A DNA stretch of 64,000 nucleotides. It comes from Calliopum simillimum. Taxonomy: Eukaryota; Arthropoda; Insecta; Diptera; Lauxaniidae. Position 1 is the stretch's first letter; the number at the start of each line of letters is the position of its first letter. Both the position numbers and the translations under genes were made by a program. The stretch spans positions 69,340,569-69,404,568 of the forward strand of contig OX638368.1 of the NCBI GenBank assembly GCA_951812925.1, written 5' to 3'. The notes under the pieces were generated by a model. That model made no database searches, was not told the origin of the DNA, and saw only the letters and a program-made list of their open reading frames with translations. Below are positions 54,206 through 64,000 of this stretch, piece by piece.

Positions 54206-54971
54206 CACGGTGCTTGTGGGAGAATTTAAATCAAATTTTGATGTACCTCGGATTTTTTTGTAAATTCTTATTATAGATGTCAAAAGAAGTTATTCTATGC
54301 AAAAAATAAAATTATAGAGGTGGCGCTTTTTAAAAAAAACGATCAAAAGCCCTGTGATAGGAAAAACGCTTTTTTATTCAAGAGGAAGGCATCTTACGAA
54401 AAAAGTGTACATGGCATAAAATGCTTAGAATTATTCATTTAGACCATAGGTTTTAAAGTTCATTAAAAAGCAAACAAAATGAATGCTCTTAAGTTAGTCT
54501 AAAACAAATTTTTCAAACTGTTTGACATTTTATAATTAATGCTAAAAAAAAAATAATAAAAATATATTTTTGCTTTGAGCCACCTTTAAAAATGCATTTA
54601 AAAATCTGAAAAAATTCATGGGATATTCTGTCATGATATAGAATTTTTTTGAAAAATTTATTAGAAATAAGGTCAAAAATTGTCTCAAAAAAAAAAAAAA
54701 AAATTCCAAAAAAATCCAAAAAAATGTACACGTATTCCTTGAACAATTCTAAGCGTTTTGTGCCATGTACACTTTTTTCGTAAGATGCCTTCCTCTTGAG
54801 TAAAAAAGAGTTTTTCCTATCACTGGGCTTTTTATCGTTTTTTTAAAAAAGCGCCACCTCTATAATTTTATTTTTTGCATAGAATAACTTCTTTTGACAT
54901 CTGTAATAAGAATTTACAAAAAAATCCGAGGTACATCAAAATTTGATTTAAATTCTCCCACAAGCACCGTG
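54206..54971. mobile_element. Palindromic element, CACGGTGCTTGTGGGAG ends, CTCT duplication
   Basis: Arms of about 230 bp are inverted copies starting CACGGTGCTTGTGGGAG. CTCT flanks both ends (54202-54205 and 54972-54975). Inside each arm lies GGAAGGCATCTTACG with GTGTACATGGCA and AAATGCTTAGAATT, related to the core of 17301-18174. A 4-bp duplication and CAC end could fit CMC/Chapaev-like elements, but this is tentative. Confidence 0.7.
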
Positions 54972-54975
54972 CTCT

Positions 54976-56370
54976 GCCGACCACTGTTCAAAATCAATGA
55001 TTAGTATGCCGGGAACAAACAAAGAGCGTAAGCTTTTCTCTCCCTTAGGTTCAGTTGAGCTCGATTTCGCTGCATATTTTCTTTTTGTAAGTACTGCAAA
55101 AATGTTTTATGTTAATCGGGACATTTTTTTAATGAGGTAGAAAGAACCGATTTTTACTATATTTTAAGCATAAACTTGGCCCAACTTCGACCGGCTAGTG
55201 TTAAATTTGTATAACTTTTTTAATTTCAATATTTTGATTTTTTTTTAACGGAAAGCAAAATAAGTTTCTTAAATTTTTTTTTGGCTATATGTGTAAAATA
55301 ATATCATTTAAATTACCAATATATATTCTCTAGGCACTTTTTAATGCATTTCATACCACGTTTCATTCTCCACATTTGTTAATTCTTCATGAAATTAGGC
55401 AATGTTAAACATGAGGAACGGGAAGAAGAAGTGAAATCAGGGCTTGAATCTGTAACGCGTCTGTCCTTGTGATCTGATTTAACAAAACTGTCGGTAACCA
55501 GTTAAACTAAAAGCTTGATAGTTGCCTTGTGTTGCGTCAGACACGAAACGTACCGATACTATTTGACTAAAATAGCTGTTATGAAATTGCGGTTGGTAAT
55601 GGTAAAATTAATTACGAAAACGAGCATAAAATGACTGTTACCAACCGATTATGAGCTAGGTTCGGACCAACGTTTCTGGGCATATAAGGACTTGCGGGTG
55701 TGCACATCTAGCTGTGCTCTAGCTAGCTCGTCGGATTGTCGGGGGATCTTGCATCACCCTAACATGCCTAGACAGTTCACATAAATTATTATGTGCACTT
55801 TACAGGAAGGAGAACGGAAAGGATACGGAATTGATTCATAAAAAAAAACTATTGAAGCTAACCGTAAACTAAAGTTGTAATTCATGCTACCTGCTGTTTC
55901 GGGTTTACTTGTTGTTGTTGAAACCCGTCGTCTAAACCCACCCTACCATGGTAATCTTCCGATTATGTTTGATTACCCTTATTAGAACCAAAAAGGATGA
56001 AATCAACCGATTACCCCATCATGACCGTCAATCATCTGAATCTGACTATTTCGAAATTAGCACAACATCTTATTCAATTTCAACTTTACAAAATTTATTC
56101 ATTTTAAATTCTACTTCAAAAAAATAAATTCAATAAATGTATATGTAACATAACCCTTAATTCTAATAAAATAATCATTTTATTTTAAAGTCGCAGCTTT
56201 AGAATTTAATGATAGTATTAATAAGTACCTTAACAGTAAAAAAAAAAAAACTTTACTTATTTAATTAATTTAAAGAAGAAACTGGTTATTCAAGTTTCCA
56301 TCATTCAAACAATAAAATCTTCACTTACAAAGTTTTTTTTTTACAGTGTAAACAAAAGTATTTTGGTTTT
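54976..56370. other. Unassigned, less AT-rich sequence
   Basis: 55420-56060 is less AT-rich than its neighbours and includes a hairpin (CGGTTGGTAATGGT ... ACCAACCG, 55590-55652). No reading frame, terminal repeat or domain was recognised. It could be an old LTR or another exon's non-coding flank. Confidence 0.4.
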
Positions 56371-56380
56371 AACTTTTCAG

Positions 56381-56485
56381 AGCAGAGACTTTATATTACT
56401 AACAACCGCTGAATATAAAGAGATCGACGAAAATTACATTTTCGAATTCAACAAATTGAGTTCATTGCGGAACAATATGAGATGA
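56381..56485 (+). CDS. Possible terminal exon, 34 codons
   Basis: After the pyrimidine-rich acceptor TTTTAACTTTTCAG the phase-0 frame reads SRDFILLTTAEYKEIDENYI then FEFNKLSSLRNNMR and TGA (56483-56485). It is on the same strand and in the same phase as the two receptor exons, so splicing from 48316 would give an open reading frame with a new tail and no transmembrane region. It does not resemble the canonical continuation of GABA-B receptors. It could equally be the last exon of another gene nested in the intron. The gene is not recognised. Confidence 0.4.
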   Translation, partial: SRDFILLTTAEYKEIDENYIFEFNKLSSLRNNMR

Positions 56486-57162
56486 AACGCAATGAGCATT
56501 AGCTTATTGAGCATACATTACAACAACCATACTATGTAACTAGTTTTAGTCAATCTCTTTATAGTCTGATTTTTTTTTTTTATTTTTTTTTTTTTTTTAA
56601 ATAAGAATATAGAGAGGATAGAAGCAAGAGTATAAATGAGTAAAATCACTTACTTACATTCAGCATCTTCGACGATGAGCTCAGCGTGTCTGATGTAGTG
56701 CTGCGACATCGACATCGATGTTGATGAAACATCGATGTTTTGCAAGAACATCGACTGTTTTTAACATCGATGTTTTAAGTTCGATTTTTTTGCAAAATCG
56801 ATTTTTTCCCTCGATGTTTTTATTCGATGTTTTCACAAATTCTGTTTTCTCAATTTTCGTTTGCACAAACTTTGTTTTCACAAATTTTGTTTGCACAAAT
56901 TTTGCTTTGACAATTCGCATTCAAAATTGGAACATGTACTACTTACTAAGATTGTTGAGTGTGTGTAAACAGCCCCACAACTAATTTTGTCATAACATTG
57001 TAGGCGTCGTTTCGGTTGAAATTCTTTTGCTGTTGGCCGTAAAAAAAATACGTGTTTAATTTGATTTACAAAAAAAAAAACTTAAAAAGAAAAAGTACAG
57101 CAGACACAATATAAAACCATAAGTAAACAACAATTAAATTAATTTGTCTTAACTTTTACAAA

Positions 57163-57257
57163 ATGGCGCATAGAAGTAACGTTTGGAATTTTTTTACCAA
57201 ACCCGAAGAAAGCCCAAATAATTTGGCTATTTGTGATCTTCCTGCAAACTGTTAACA
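57163..57257 (+). pseudogene. hAT transposase N-terminus (BED finger-like)
   Basis: From ATG 57163 the frame reads MAHRSNVWNFFTKPEESPNN then LAICDLPANC and a stop. S.VWxFF.......A.C..C is the start of a BED zinc finger typical of hAT transposases; the second Cys of the finger is lost here (CDLP). The rest was replaced by nested elements. A one-ended Harbinger-like MITE begins at 57282. Confidence 0.65.
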
Positions 57258-57389
57258 ATAAGTTTTGGAACTTGCAATAACCAGGACTGTTTCGGACTCG
57301 GTGTGATTTCCATTACTTATTGTTTCAAAGGCTTTTTGATAAAATCGCCTAAAAGTATAAGAATATTTTCTATGCTCCTCAAATAAATT

Positions 57390-57795
57390 CATTGCTAGTG
57401 TAAATTTTTCCATTATCAAAAAATTCTTTTAATGGTAATGAAAAATTTTACGCTTTCAAAATATGCATATATTGATAGTGACATTTTTTTCACTATCAAA
57501 AAATTAATTTGCTGGTAATGAAAAATTTAATCTATTAAAAGGGAAAATTTGTTTCATTGAATTCAATGAAACTTAAATGGAAATTATTACTTTTAATAGA
57601 TTTAGTGATAATGGTAAATTTTTCATTACGAGCAAATCAATTTTTTGATAGTGAAAGAAATTTCACTATCAATAAATTTAGTCGAATTTTTATTGAAAAT
57701 TAATAACTAAATTTAGTAATAATGAAAAACTGTCCACTATCACTTAATGCATTTTTGATATTAGAAAGTTTTAAAATGGAAAATTTTTTCACTTG
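57390..57795. mobile_element. AT-rich palindromic element
   Basis: Symmetry centres near 57572 (TTTCATTGAATTCAATGAAA). The arms share CTATTAAAAG/CTTTTAATAG, ATCAAAAAATTAATTTGCT and its complement, and repeated TTTxxCACTATCAAxAAATT words. Non-coding. It lies between the hAT N-terminus and the LINE. Confidence 0.6.
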
Positions 57796-57823
57796 CACTG
57801 AAATTTGTGAAAAATAAATTTTA

Positions 57824-59062
57824 TTGCAAGTCAAGGTGTGCTGTGGTGAAGTCATTTCATCACGTCAGCATGGTTTTGTTAATGGCAGATCTACAGTATC
57901 TAACCTTCTTGATTTCACTTCTTTTACATTAAATTCTTTGGACTCTGGTGGGCAAGTTGACTGTATCTACACAGATTTCAGTAAAGCATTTGACAAACTA
58001 CCACATAACTTAATTTTGTTTAAATTAAAAAAGCTTGGATTTCCTTTAAATTTTGTCAGTTGGATCGAATCTTATTTGTCTGATCGTTCATATCAAATAA
58101 GATTTCGGAAGGTGTTGTCACCTCCCTTTAATGCGTCTTCAGGTGTTCCGCAAGGAAGCCACTTGGGACCTCTCCTGTTTATTTTAGCAATAAATGATGT
58201 TACTCACATTATTAAAAACTCTCATTTGCTAATATATGCAGATGATATGAAAATATACAGGATCGTGAAGGGAGCTGAAGACAGTTTCCTACTTCAATCT
58301 GACTTGAAATCTTTTGAAGTTTGGTGTTGTAAAAATAACTTACATCTCAATTCTGAAAAATGCCAAACAATGACTTTTTCTAGAAAAAATCAAATCGCAG
58401 AGTTTAATTATAAATTTAATGATAAACATATCTGTCGTGTCGGTTCAGTCAAAGACCTTGGTATAAATTTTGATGCTAAACTAACGTTCAATGAACATAT
58501 TAATCAAATTTGTAAAAAATCTTCATCACTGCTTGGCTTTATAAAACGATGGGCAAAAGAATTTAATAGCCCTTTAGTAACGGTGACTTTATATAACACA
58601 ATTGTGCGTCCTCACTTAGAGTACGCTAGCCAAGTTTGGTCACCATTTTATAATATACACATTGATAGAATTGAAAGAATTCAAAAAAATTTTGTTCGTT
58701 TTGCTCTTAAAGGCTTTAATTGGACGGATTCTTCAAACATTCCTCCTTATGAGGATCGTTTGATGTTGTTACGTATGCAGTCTTTAAGTACACGTAGAAA
58801 TATAGCGGATATACTTCATCTGCATCAGCTTATTACAGGGTCTCTTGCCGCACCAGAGCTTCTTAAATATATTTATTTTAATACTAACCGAAGAAGTAAT
58901 CGTAACACTAATCAATTATTTTATCAACCGGTTAGTAGAACTAATTATATGGCTTCAGCCCCTTTTAATCGCATGACAACTCTTATTAATCATTGCGAAG
59001 TATATAGCATTAGCTTGTCAAAAGGTCAACTCAAACTTAGATTGAAAAATTATTATAATTAA
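57824..59062 (+). CDS. LINE reverse transcriptase (jockey/CR1-like), 5'-truncated
   Basis: An uninterrupted frame of 412 codons starts inside the RT domain (SSRQHGFVNGRSTVSNLLDF). Motifs are YTDFSKAFDKLPHNLILFKL (motif A), SGVPQGSHLGPLLFILAIND (motif B), LLIYADDMKIYR (motif C, YADD), W..NNLHLNSEKCQTMTF and KDLGINFDAKLTFNEHI. The thumb has TIVRPHLEYASQVWSPF. There is no RNase H domain, and the frame ends with a short C-terminal tail, as in jockey/CR1-type LINEs. A tail near 59166 reads TTATTACATACATAC. The ATG at 57824 is only the first in the truncated frame. The lack of any stop indicates a young copy, but the endonuclease and ORF1 are missing, so it is not autonomous. Confidence 0.85.
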   Translation: MQVKVCCGEVISSRQHGFVNGRSTVSNLLDFTSFTLNSLDSGGQVDCIYTDFSKAFDKLPHNLILFKLKKLGFPLNFVSWIESYLSDRSYQIRFRKVLSPPFNASSGVPQGSHLGPLLFILAINDVTHIIKNSHLLIYADDMKIYRIVKGAEDSFLLQSDLKSFEVWCCKNNLHLNSEKCQTMTFSRKNQIAEFNYKFNDKHICRVGSVKDLGINFDAKLTFNEHINQICKKSSSLLGFIKRWAKEFNSPLVTVTLYNTIVRPHLEYASQVWSPFYNIHIDRIERIQKNFVRFALKGFNWTDSSNIPPYEDRLMLLRMQSLSTRRNIADILHLHQLITGSLAAPELLKYIYFNTNRRSNRNTNQLFYQPVSRTNYMASAPFNRMTTLINHCEVYSISLSKGQLKLRLKNYYN

Positions 59063-59939
59063 ATTTGTTGGTTATTGGTTGTTTTTTTATTTAATGTTTG
59101 TGTTGTCCGAGCCCCACAGCATGCAGGGTTAATTTTTTCTAACATTCAATCCTTGGATCATGTTATTACATACATACAACTGCATTTATGCATTTGTAGT
59201 TATGTATACAAGTGATCTGAGTGGGTATGTTGAGAAAGTGCGAAAAAGCTAAGAAAAAATTATAAAAAGATAACACATTAAAACTCATAATTTTTTCATT
59301 TTCCTAATTTATTTTAAGCTTTACTTGATTTAAAGCTTGAAGCTAAATAGTCAAGAAGGCTAATAGCTGTAGTAGCTAAACTCTATTATTATTATTAAAA
59401 CCCCAAGTCTGTTTGTAGAGCATAAATTTTCAACAAAAAAGTTCTTTATAGTTTATATCGTAGGATTTACTGTTTTCATCAAAAAGCTTTCGAAACTAAA
59501 ATATAATAATTGAAATCTCATTGTTCACAAATCGTTACTATATGTTTAAGATGATATCGTAGTGTTAGTACTACAACAAGACATGCTTATATTTCATGTT
59601 TTGAGAAAAAACTGTTTTAAGTCCTTTGGATTTCGTTTTTATATTGGATTCTGAAATTTTCTGCTTTTTTTTTATCAAGTACACTTCAAAATTTTTCTTT
59701 CATGTGTGCTTAAATCAAAATATCAAATATGTAGATGTCCAGTTCTAGTATTAACCCTACAATATTGAAAACTATGTTAATAAATCAGCTTATTTATATT
59801 TATACATTTATCTATGCATACTAAGAGGGAACTTATCTATTTAAAACTATACTGCAAAGGACGTCAATAAATCAGTATTTTCATTATCTGAAGATGGTTG
59901 TATTTCATAAAGTAGGAATTATGTGCAAGTAGCATATTT
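59063..59939. other. LINE 3' end and hAT interior, no gene
   Basis: 59063-59175 is the likely LINE 3' untranslated region. The remainder is AT-rich without recognisable features, apart from a small hairpin at 59175-59215 (ACTGCATTTATGCATTTGTAGT). Confidence 0.5.
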
Positions 59940-60504
59940 CGCCGGTGCTTAGAAAATTTTCCAACCGAAAGTTGCGGCGAAGAAAATCTTTTTTTTGAAT
60001 TTGCGGCGAAAAAAATCTTTTTTGTTATATGCGGACAAGAAAATCACTTTTTATAAAATGCGGAGAAGAAAATCACTTTTTACAAAATGCGGCGAAGAAA
60101 AACACTTTTTGTAAAATGCGGCGAAGAAAATCACTTTTTACAAAATGCGGCGAAGAAAATCTCTTTATTTATTTTATTTTTTCAGAGAAATTTTTCCTAT
60201 TCCTTTTTTCGAAAAAATTTGATTTTTTACGCTTCATTTTTAAAAAAGAGATTTTCTTCGCCGCATTTTGTAAAAAGTGATTTTCTTCGCCGCATTTTGT
60301 AATAAGTTTTTTTCTTCTCCGCATTTTGTAATAAGTTATTTTCTTCTCCGCATTTTTTAATAAGTTATTTTCTTCTCCGCATTTTATAAAAAGTGATTTT
60401 CTTGTCCGCATATTACAAAAAAGATTTTTTTCGCCGCAATTTCAAAAAAAAAAGATTTTCTTGTCCGCATTTAAAGAAGAGATAGTCTTCGTAAGCACCG
60501 GCGA
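59940..60504. mobile_element. Foldback element made of about 30-bp tandem repeats
   Basis: The ends CGCCGGTGCTTA and complement enclose two inverted arms. Each arm is a tandem array of about seven units of the type ATGCGGCGAAGAAAATCACT followed by TTTTAC; units vary GCGGCGA / GCGGAGA / GCGGACA. A unique AT-rich spacer (about 60165-60245) separates the arms. This resembles the organisation of Drosophila foldback (FB) elements. The open frames in it are repeat translations. Confidence 0.75.
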
Positions 60505-60736
60505 TTTATGTACTATATTACTTGTGTTGCATTAAATGCAAAAGTTAATTTTATATTATCTCAGCACAACTAGAAACTGATACGATTTTAGATTTCTTAA
60601 ATGCGCGAGTCCCCAAAACTTTAATATTTTTTAGCCATAAATTCTCAAATTGAAAATTTTTAAAATGTTGTTAAACACATGCAAGTAAAAAAATTGAAAA
60701 GTTTTCAATAAGGAAAAAATTATAAAAAGTATATAA

Positions 60737-60891
60737 GTGACCTGGTCTATGAAAAGGGTGCTTAGGTGTCAAAAAAAATTTTAGAATTTTTTGCCGATTC
60801 GCATAGAATTGACCTTTGATAGTTGTTTGCCAGCTGTTTTCTCGAAAACTTATTTTCGCACGTAAGCCCCTCTTTTCATAGACCAGGTCAC
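60737..60891. mobile_element. 155-bp MITE, GTGACCTGGTCTATGAAAAG ends
   Basis: The left end GTGACCTGGTCTATGAAAAG and the right end CTTTTCATAGACCAGGTCAC are perfect 20-bp inverted repeats. ATATA-like sequence flanks both sides. Non-coding. Confidence 0.72.
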
Positions 60892-61250
60892 ATATACTTA
60901 AAGTTTCGTTAAAATAATGACTTTTTTTAGCTACATATTTGTACGGATATTCAAAAAGTTATGGCTTCTATAATTTAAAATTAAAGTGAAATATTTATTT
61001 AAATTAATACAAAAATATGCAATATTTTCCATTTATTTATGTATTTAATTTTACTGTTCCATGTTCTAAACAAAATTTGAGAGAAATTTGATTCGTTTTG
61101 TCAGAGTTTTCAACTTATTAAAAAGTAATCGATGTTGCCAAAAATCGATCTTTTTTGGCGATGTTTTCTAGACATCGATGTTTAATTCAGAAAACATCGA
61201 TGTTCAAAAAATCGATGTTTTCCGGTCGATGTCGCAGCACTAGTCTGATG

Positions 61251-63211
61251 GTATTCAGCTGTTAGAAGCCTAGAGTTAAATTTTAAGATCTCTTATGAAA
61301 TTGTTATTGCTACTATGCTACTCTACATTCATTTCTCTCTGTATCTTAAACTGCATTATTATATTTAAGTTACTTTAAGTTCTTAGATTTAAGATACATG
61401 AGTACCATTTGACCCATGCGGAAATTATAGGATGAGTAAACATCAAATGTATTTTGTTTTGGTTTTAAACGACTATTTTAAAGCAAATTAATAAATTCAA
61501 TGATAAGAAATCAATTATTAGTTAATTAATTATTAAGTTTCAATTAAAATTAAACTAGCTTTTTAAAATTAAATTCATCAAAAGATCATATAATTTTTAT
61601 ATGAATCTTAAATAAAGGTATAAAAACAACTAACTTTAATTTTAAATTAATCACTTTAAGATTTAAATATTCTAATTTCGAGAATTCAAAACTTAAGCAA
61701 TATTTACTTTAGATGTATGATGTATGAGATCTTATATATAAGACGTCGATTAGAAAACTCCATTTTGAAAATTGTATGCCATTGAGACTTTGAAAATGTC
61801 GCGGATTTATGTATATATGTACATCAAAAAAAAACTTTATATAATGGGTACATATATCCAAGAGAAATTAATGTAGCTTTTGTTTTTTTTTTTAATATAA
61901 ACTCCATACGAATCACTGGAATTATATAATCGTGGTTTGGATTAAACTTCAAATATGTCGTCATTTATCCTGGTGCAGAACCGATGAAAACAAAATATTC
62001 ACTTCAAGGTCAAGTGGAGGTTATTATATATTTTTGCTGGACAATCCGATTGTAATAATAAAATTCGGCAGCGCCTCTCCAGATCGTCTTCTGAAGAAGC
62101 GCTCGTTTTTCCACTTTTGCAGCAGAACTTATTGATCTGGACTTCGCACTGATAACTTCCTGGCCCTTGACTGATTCTAGAAATTTGCACATTTTAAGAA
62201 GATAATTTTACACCTAAAACATTCTTTACCTTGAAATTTAATATGAGCAGGCTTCTGGGTTTTGCAAATCTGCTGAATTTTTGTATTTACACTTTTAGGA
62301 AATACTAATTTTACGAGTTTTTAAAACCACGTTTCACGTAATTTAATCTAACACTTTATTACTTTATAAAAATTAATTTTCCCAGCACTTGGTGTTTTCG
62401 GCTCGATTTCGATTTTATAAAGAAAGAACAATTGCATTCTTTCTTCAAAAAGAGGTGCATATAATACTTGCTGGTTAACTAAAATCAAGCGAATTCGGCT
62501 AAACGGTATAGTATGTAAAGGTATTTTGCAAAAAAAATGAAAATCGGTCGGTAAAACTACTTACGATGTACGCTATGTAACGTGACACTAATTAGGAAGT
62601 TTAGTTTGCTAATATATAGCGCAAGTGCATCTTACTGCAAGTTAGGAGGAGTGTAGTGTGTCTACTTGAAGAATAATATGTACAAACACACGTATTATCA
62701 TATGTTGATAAGGCAAACATATAGTGTGTAGTTGGGCAAAGGGGCTATTTGGATGCATTTCTGAAACCATAATCTGTATAACAGTTAGCAAAAATGGCAA
62801 ATTTAGTGCAAATAAATATTATTTATTTGCCGTAATAAAAAAACAAGTTTAAATAGAAAAAAAAATGTGTTTGCATTAAGGTGGATCTCATTTATTTCAA
62901 ATAAAATAAATTGGCCATTACAAATCGCCGCTAAAAAGGTTAATTTCCGCTCTCGCGGTGAGTGCTTTGGCTCCCTCCATCTTATTGTATCCATAACCAT
63001 AGGTAATTTACTACTGCTGACTCTAAAACAATTTTCTATTACGATTCTGCGGCTTGCTTGAACCCGTTTTAAATCGAACGTCGCACTATGGTTTTTTTTT
63101 GACGAAAAAGTGTACACAAAAATAATTCACTACAAGGACACATCAAAAATTAAACGCAAAATTAAAGGTTATACATTCACCTATCTGAAAAGATTCCCGC
63201 TTTTTCCAGCA
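61251..63211. other. Flanking sequence right of the hAT element
   Basis: 61251-61630 could be the 3' untranslated region continuing from the exon at 56381 before the hAT insertion; an AATAAA lies at about 61612. A minus-strand frame at 62010-62192 (MCKFLESVKGQEVISAKSRS, then AAKVEKRALLQKTIWRGAAE) has no known match and is not claimed as a gene. 63076-63105 is the inverted relative of 8175-8210 (CGTCGCACTATGG with T-run). Confidence 0.4.
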
Positions 63212-64000
63212 TCTGTTCCACAAAATAGTGATACGGGTCGAAATCTCTTGAATTTTGAAAAAATCGATTTTTCTGTTTAAAAATGTTAGTGGCAATAAAC
63301 GCAGGAGTGATATATGAATAGATTTATATGCATTTAACCAAACTAAGTAAGATGAGATCAACTCAAAGTGAAAATGGGCGGTGCCATGCCCCAAAAACAA
63401 ATTCGTCATATCTTCAAAACTATTAAATGCAGATAGATAAGATTCGGTATGTTTGTAATAAGCATAAAGAGAAATAACTTCCACTAGAAAAATGGGCGGT
63501 GCCACGCCCCAAAAATATAAAATACATCATATCTCCGAAACTATTTGACCTTTGTATAATCAAATTCGGTTTATATATAAAAATTATCAAGACAAATAAC
63601 ATCTGCTGAAAAATATGTGGCGCCACTCCCACAGGCAGAGCTACAAGAATGACCTTGTTCCCTATAGAACAGAGTGGCAATTAATAAGAATACATATGTT
63701 CATTGTTGGGTGTGGTACCGCCCTTTTTTCAGCAAATGTTATTTGACCCACAACCCTTTATATATATACCGAAAATCATCCCTATGGCTCAAATAGTTTC
63801 GGTGATATGATAAGTTTTATATTTGTAGGGCGTGGCACCGCCAATTTTTCAGTGAATGTTATTTCTCTCTGTGCCTGTTACAAACATATCTATCTGCATC
63901 TAACAGTTTCGGAGATATGAGGAATTTGCCACAAACATTTTTAAACAGAAAAATCGATTTTTTCAAAATTCAAGAGATTTTGACCCGTATCACTATTTTG
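63212..64000. mobile_element. Foldback element carrying GTGGCACCGCC repeats, cut by the window end
   Basis: The left arm starts CAAAATAGTGATACGGGTCG and continues AAATCTCTTGAATTTTGA. The last bases of the window are its inverted copy, ending CACTATTTTG. Within the arms, units with GGGCGGTGCCACGCCCC (63365 and 63495) face units with GGGCGTGGCACCGCC (63828) and GGTGTGGTACCGCCC (63709). Each is accompanied by a TTTCGGxGATATGA-like and ATGTTATTTxxC-like text. Orientation flips near 63620. Confidence 0.7.

Larger units (their letters stand above)
56696..61242. mobile_element. 4.5-kb hAT element with nested insertions
   Basis: The ends TAGTGCTGCGACATCGAC and complement are flanked by an exact 8-bp duplication, GTCTGATG (56688-56695 and 61243-61250). 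Sub-terminal regions (56700-56830 and 61120-61235) contain many ACATCGATGTTTT-like boxes, as expected for transposase binding sites. A BED-finger-like N-terminus lies at 57163. A palindrome, a LINE, a foldback and a 155-bp MITE are nested inside. The intact duplication suggests recent insertion. Confidence 0.85.

Noticed and set aside
56718..56984. 88-codon frame rich in FVCTNF repeats
   Set aside because: It is the translated sub-terminal repeat region of the hAT element.
60029..60411. Open frames on both strands with KCGEENHFLQNAAKK-type periodic peptides
   Set aside because: They are translations of the roughly 30-bp tandem units of the foldback and carry no domain.
62010..62192. Minus-strand 60-codon frame MCKFLESVKGQEV...
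   Set aside because: No match recognised, no clear splice sites or context; left as unassigned rather than called a gene.

Overview
This window looks like one piece of a large, AT-rich, transposon-loaded fly (brachyceran dipteran) genome. Two phase-0 exons on the + strand encode part of the extracellular ligand-binding region of a metabotropic GABA-B receptor that best fits insect subunit type 2. The mobile elements around them are of typical insect kinds: LOA/R1-like, RTE-like and jockey/CR1-like LINEs, Ty1/copia, Penelope, mariner, Tc1, hAT, piggyBac-like and Transib-like elements, and many foldback elements. The species cannot be named from the sequence alone.

Layout. 1-6190 is upstream intron: small inverted-repeat elements and a decayed 3.8-kb LINE on the minus strand. 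6191-6409 is the first receptor exon. 6410-48175 is one giant intron (41,766 bp). It holds, in order: a palindromic hAT-like element; a 108-bp tandem repeat split by a hAT element; an ordered fossil of an unnamed high-copy insect gene on the minus strand (N-terminus at 19.4 kb, C-terminus at 10.5 kb), split by MITEs, a Penelope fragment carrying a hammerhead ribozyme core, a head-to-head Tc1 element and a palindrome; a decayed copia element split by a 1.5-kb inverted-repeat element; a gypsy integrase scrap; tandem repeats; a Transib-like foldback; a second foldback; an RTE-like LINE; a 48-bp satellite; a small multi-exon gene candidate on the minus strand; a second palindromic hAT-like element that carries its own satellite-bearing insert; a mariner; and a 2.8-kb inverted-repeat element around a Penelope remnant. 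48176-48316 is the second receptor exon. 48317-56380 is the next intron, or part of it. 56381-56485 is a possible terminal exon ending in a stop. 56696-61242 is a 4.5-kb hAT element with an exact 8-bp duplication and nested LINE, foldback and MITE insertions. The window ends inside another foldback (63212-64000).

How things fit together. The only confident host coding sequence is 120 codons of receptor. Almost everything else is intronic insertion, usually with recognisable target duplications, so insertion order can often be read. A notable property is the number of long inverted repeats (arms of about 180 to 700 bp) lying in what must be transcribed as pre-mRNA of a neuronal receptor gene. 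I found no bacterial features, CRISPR array, rRNA or intact tRNA gene.
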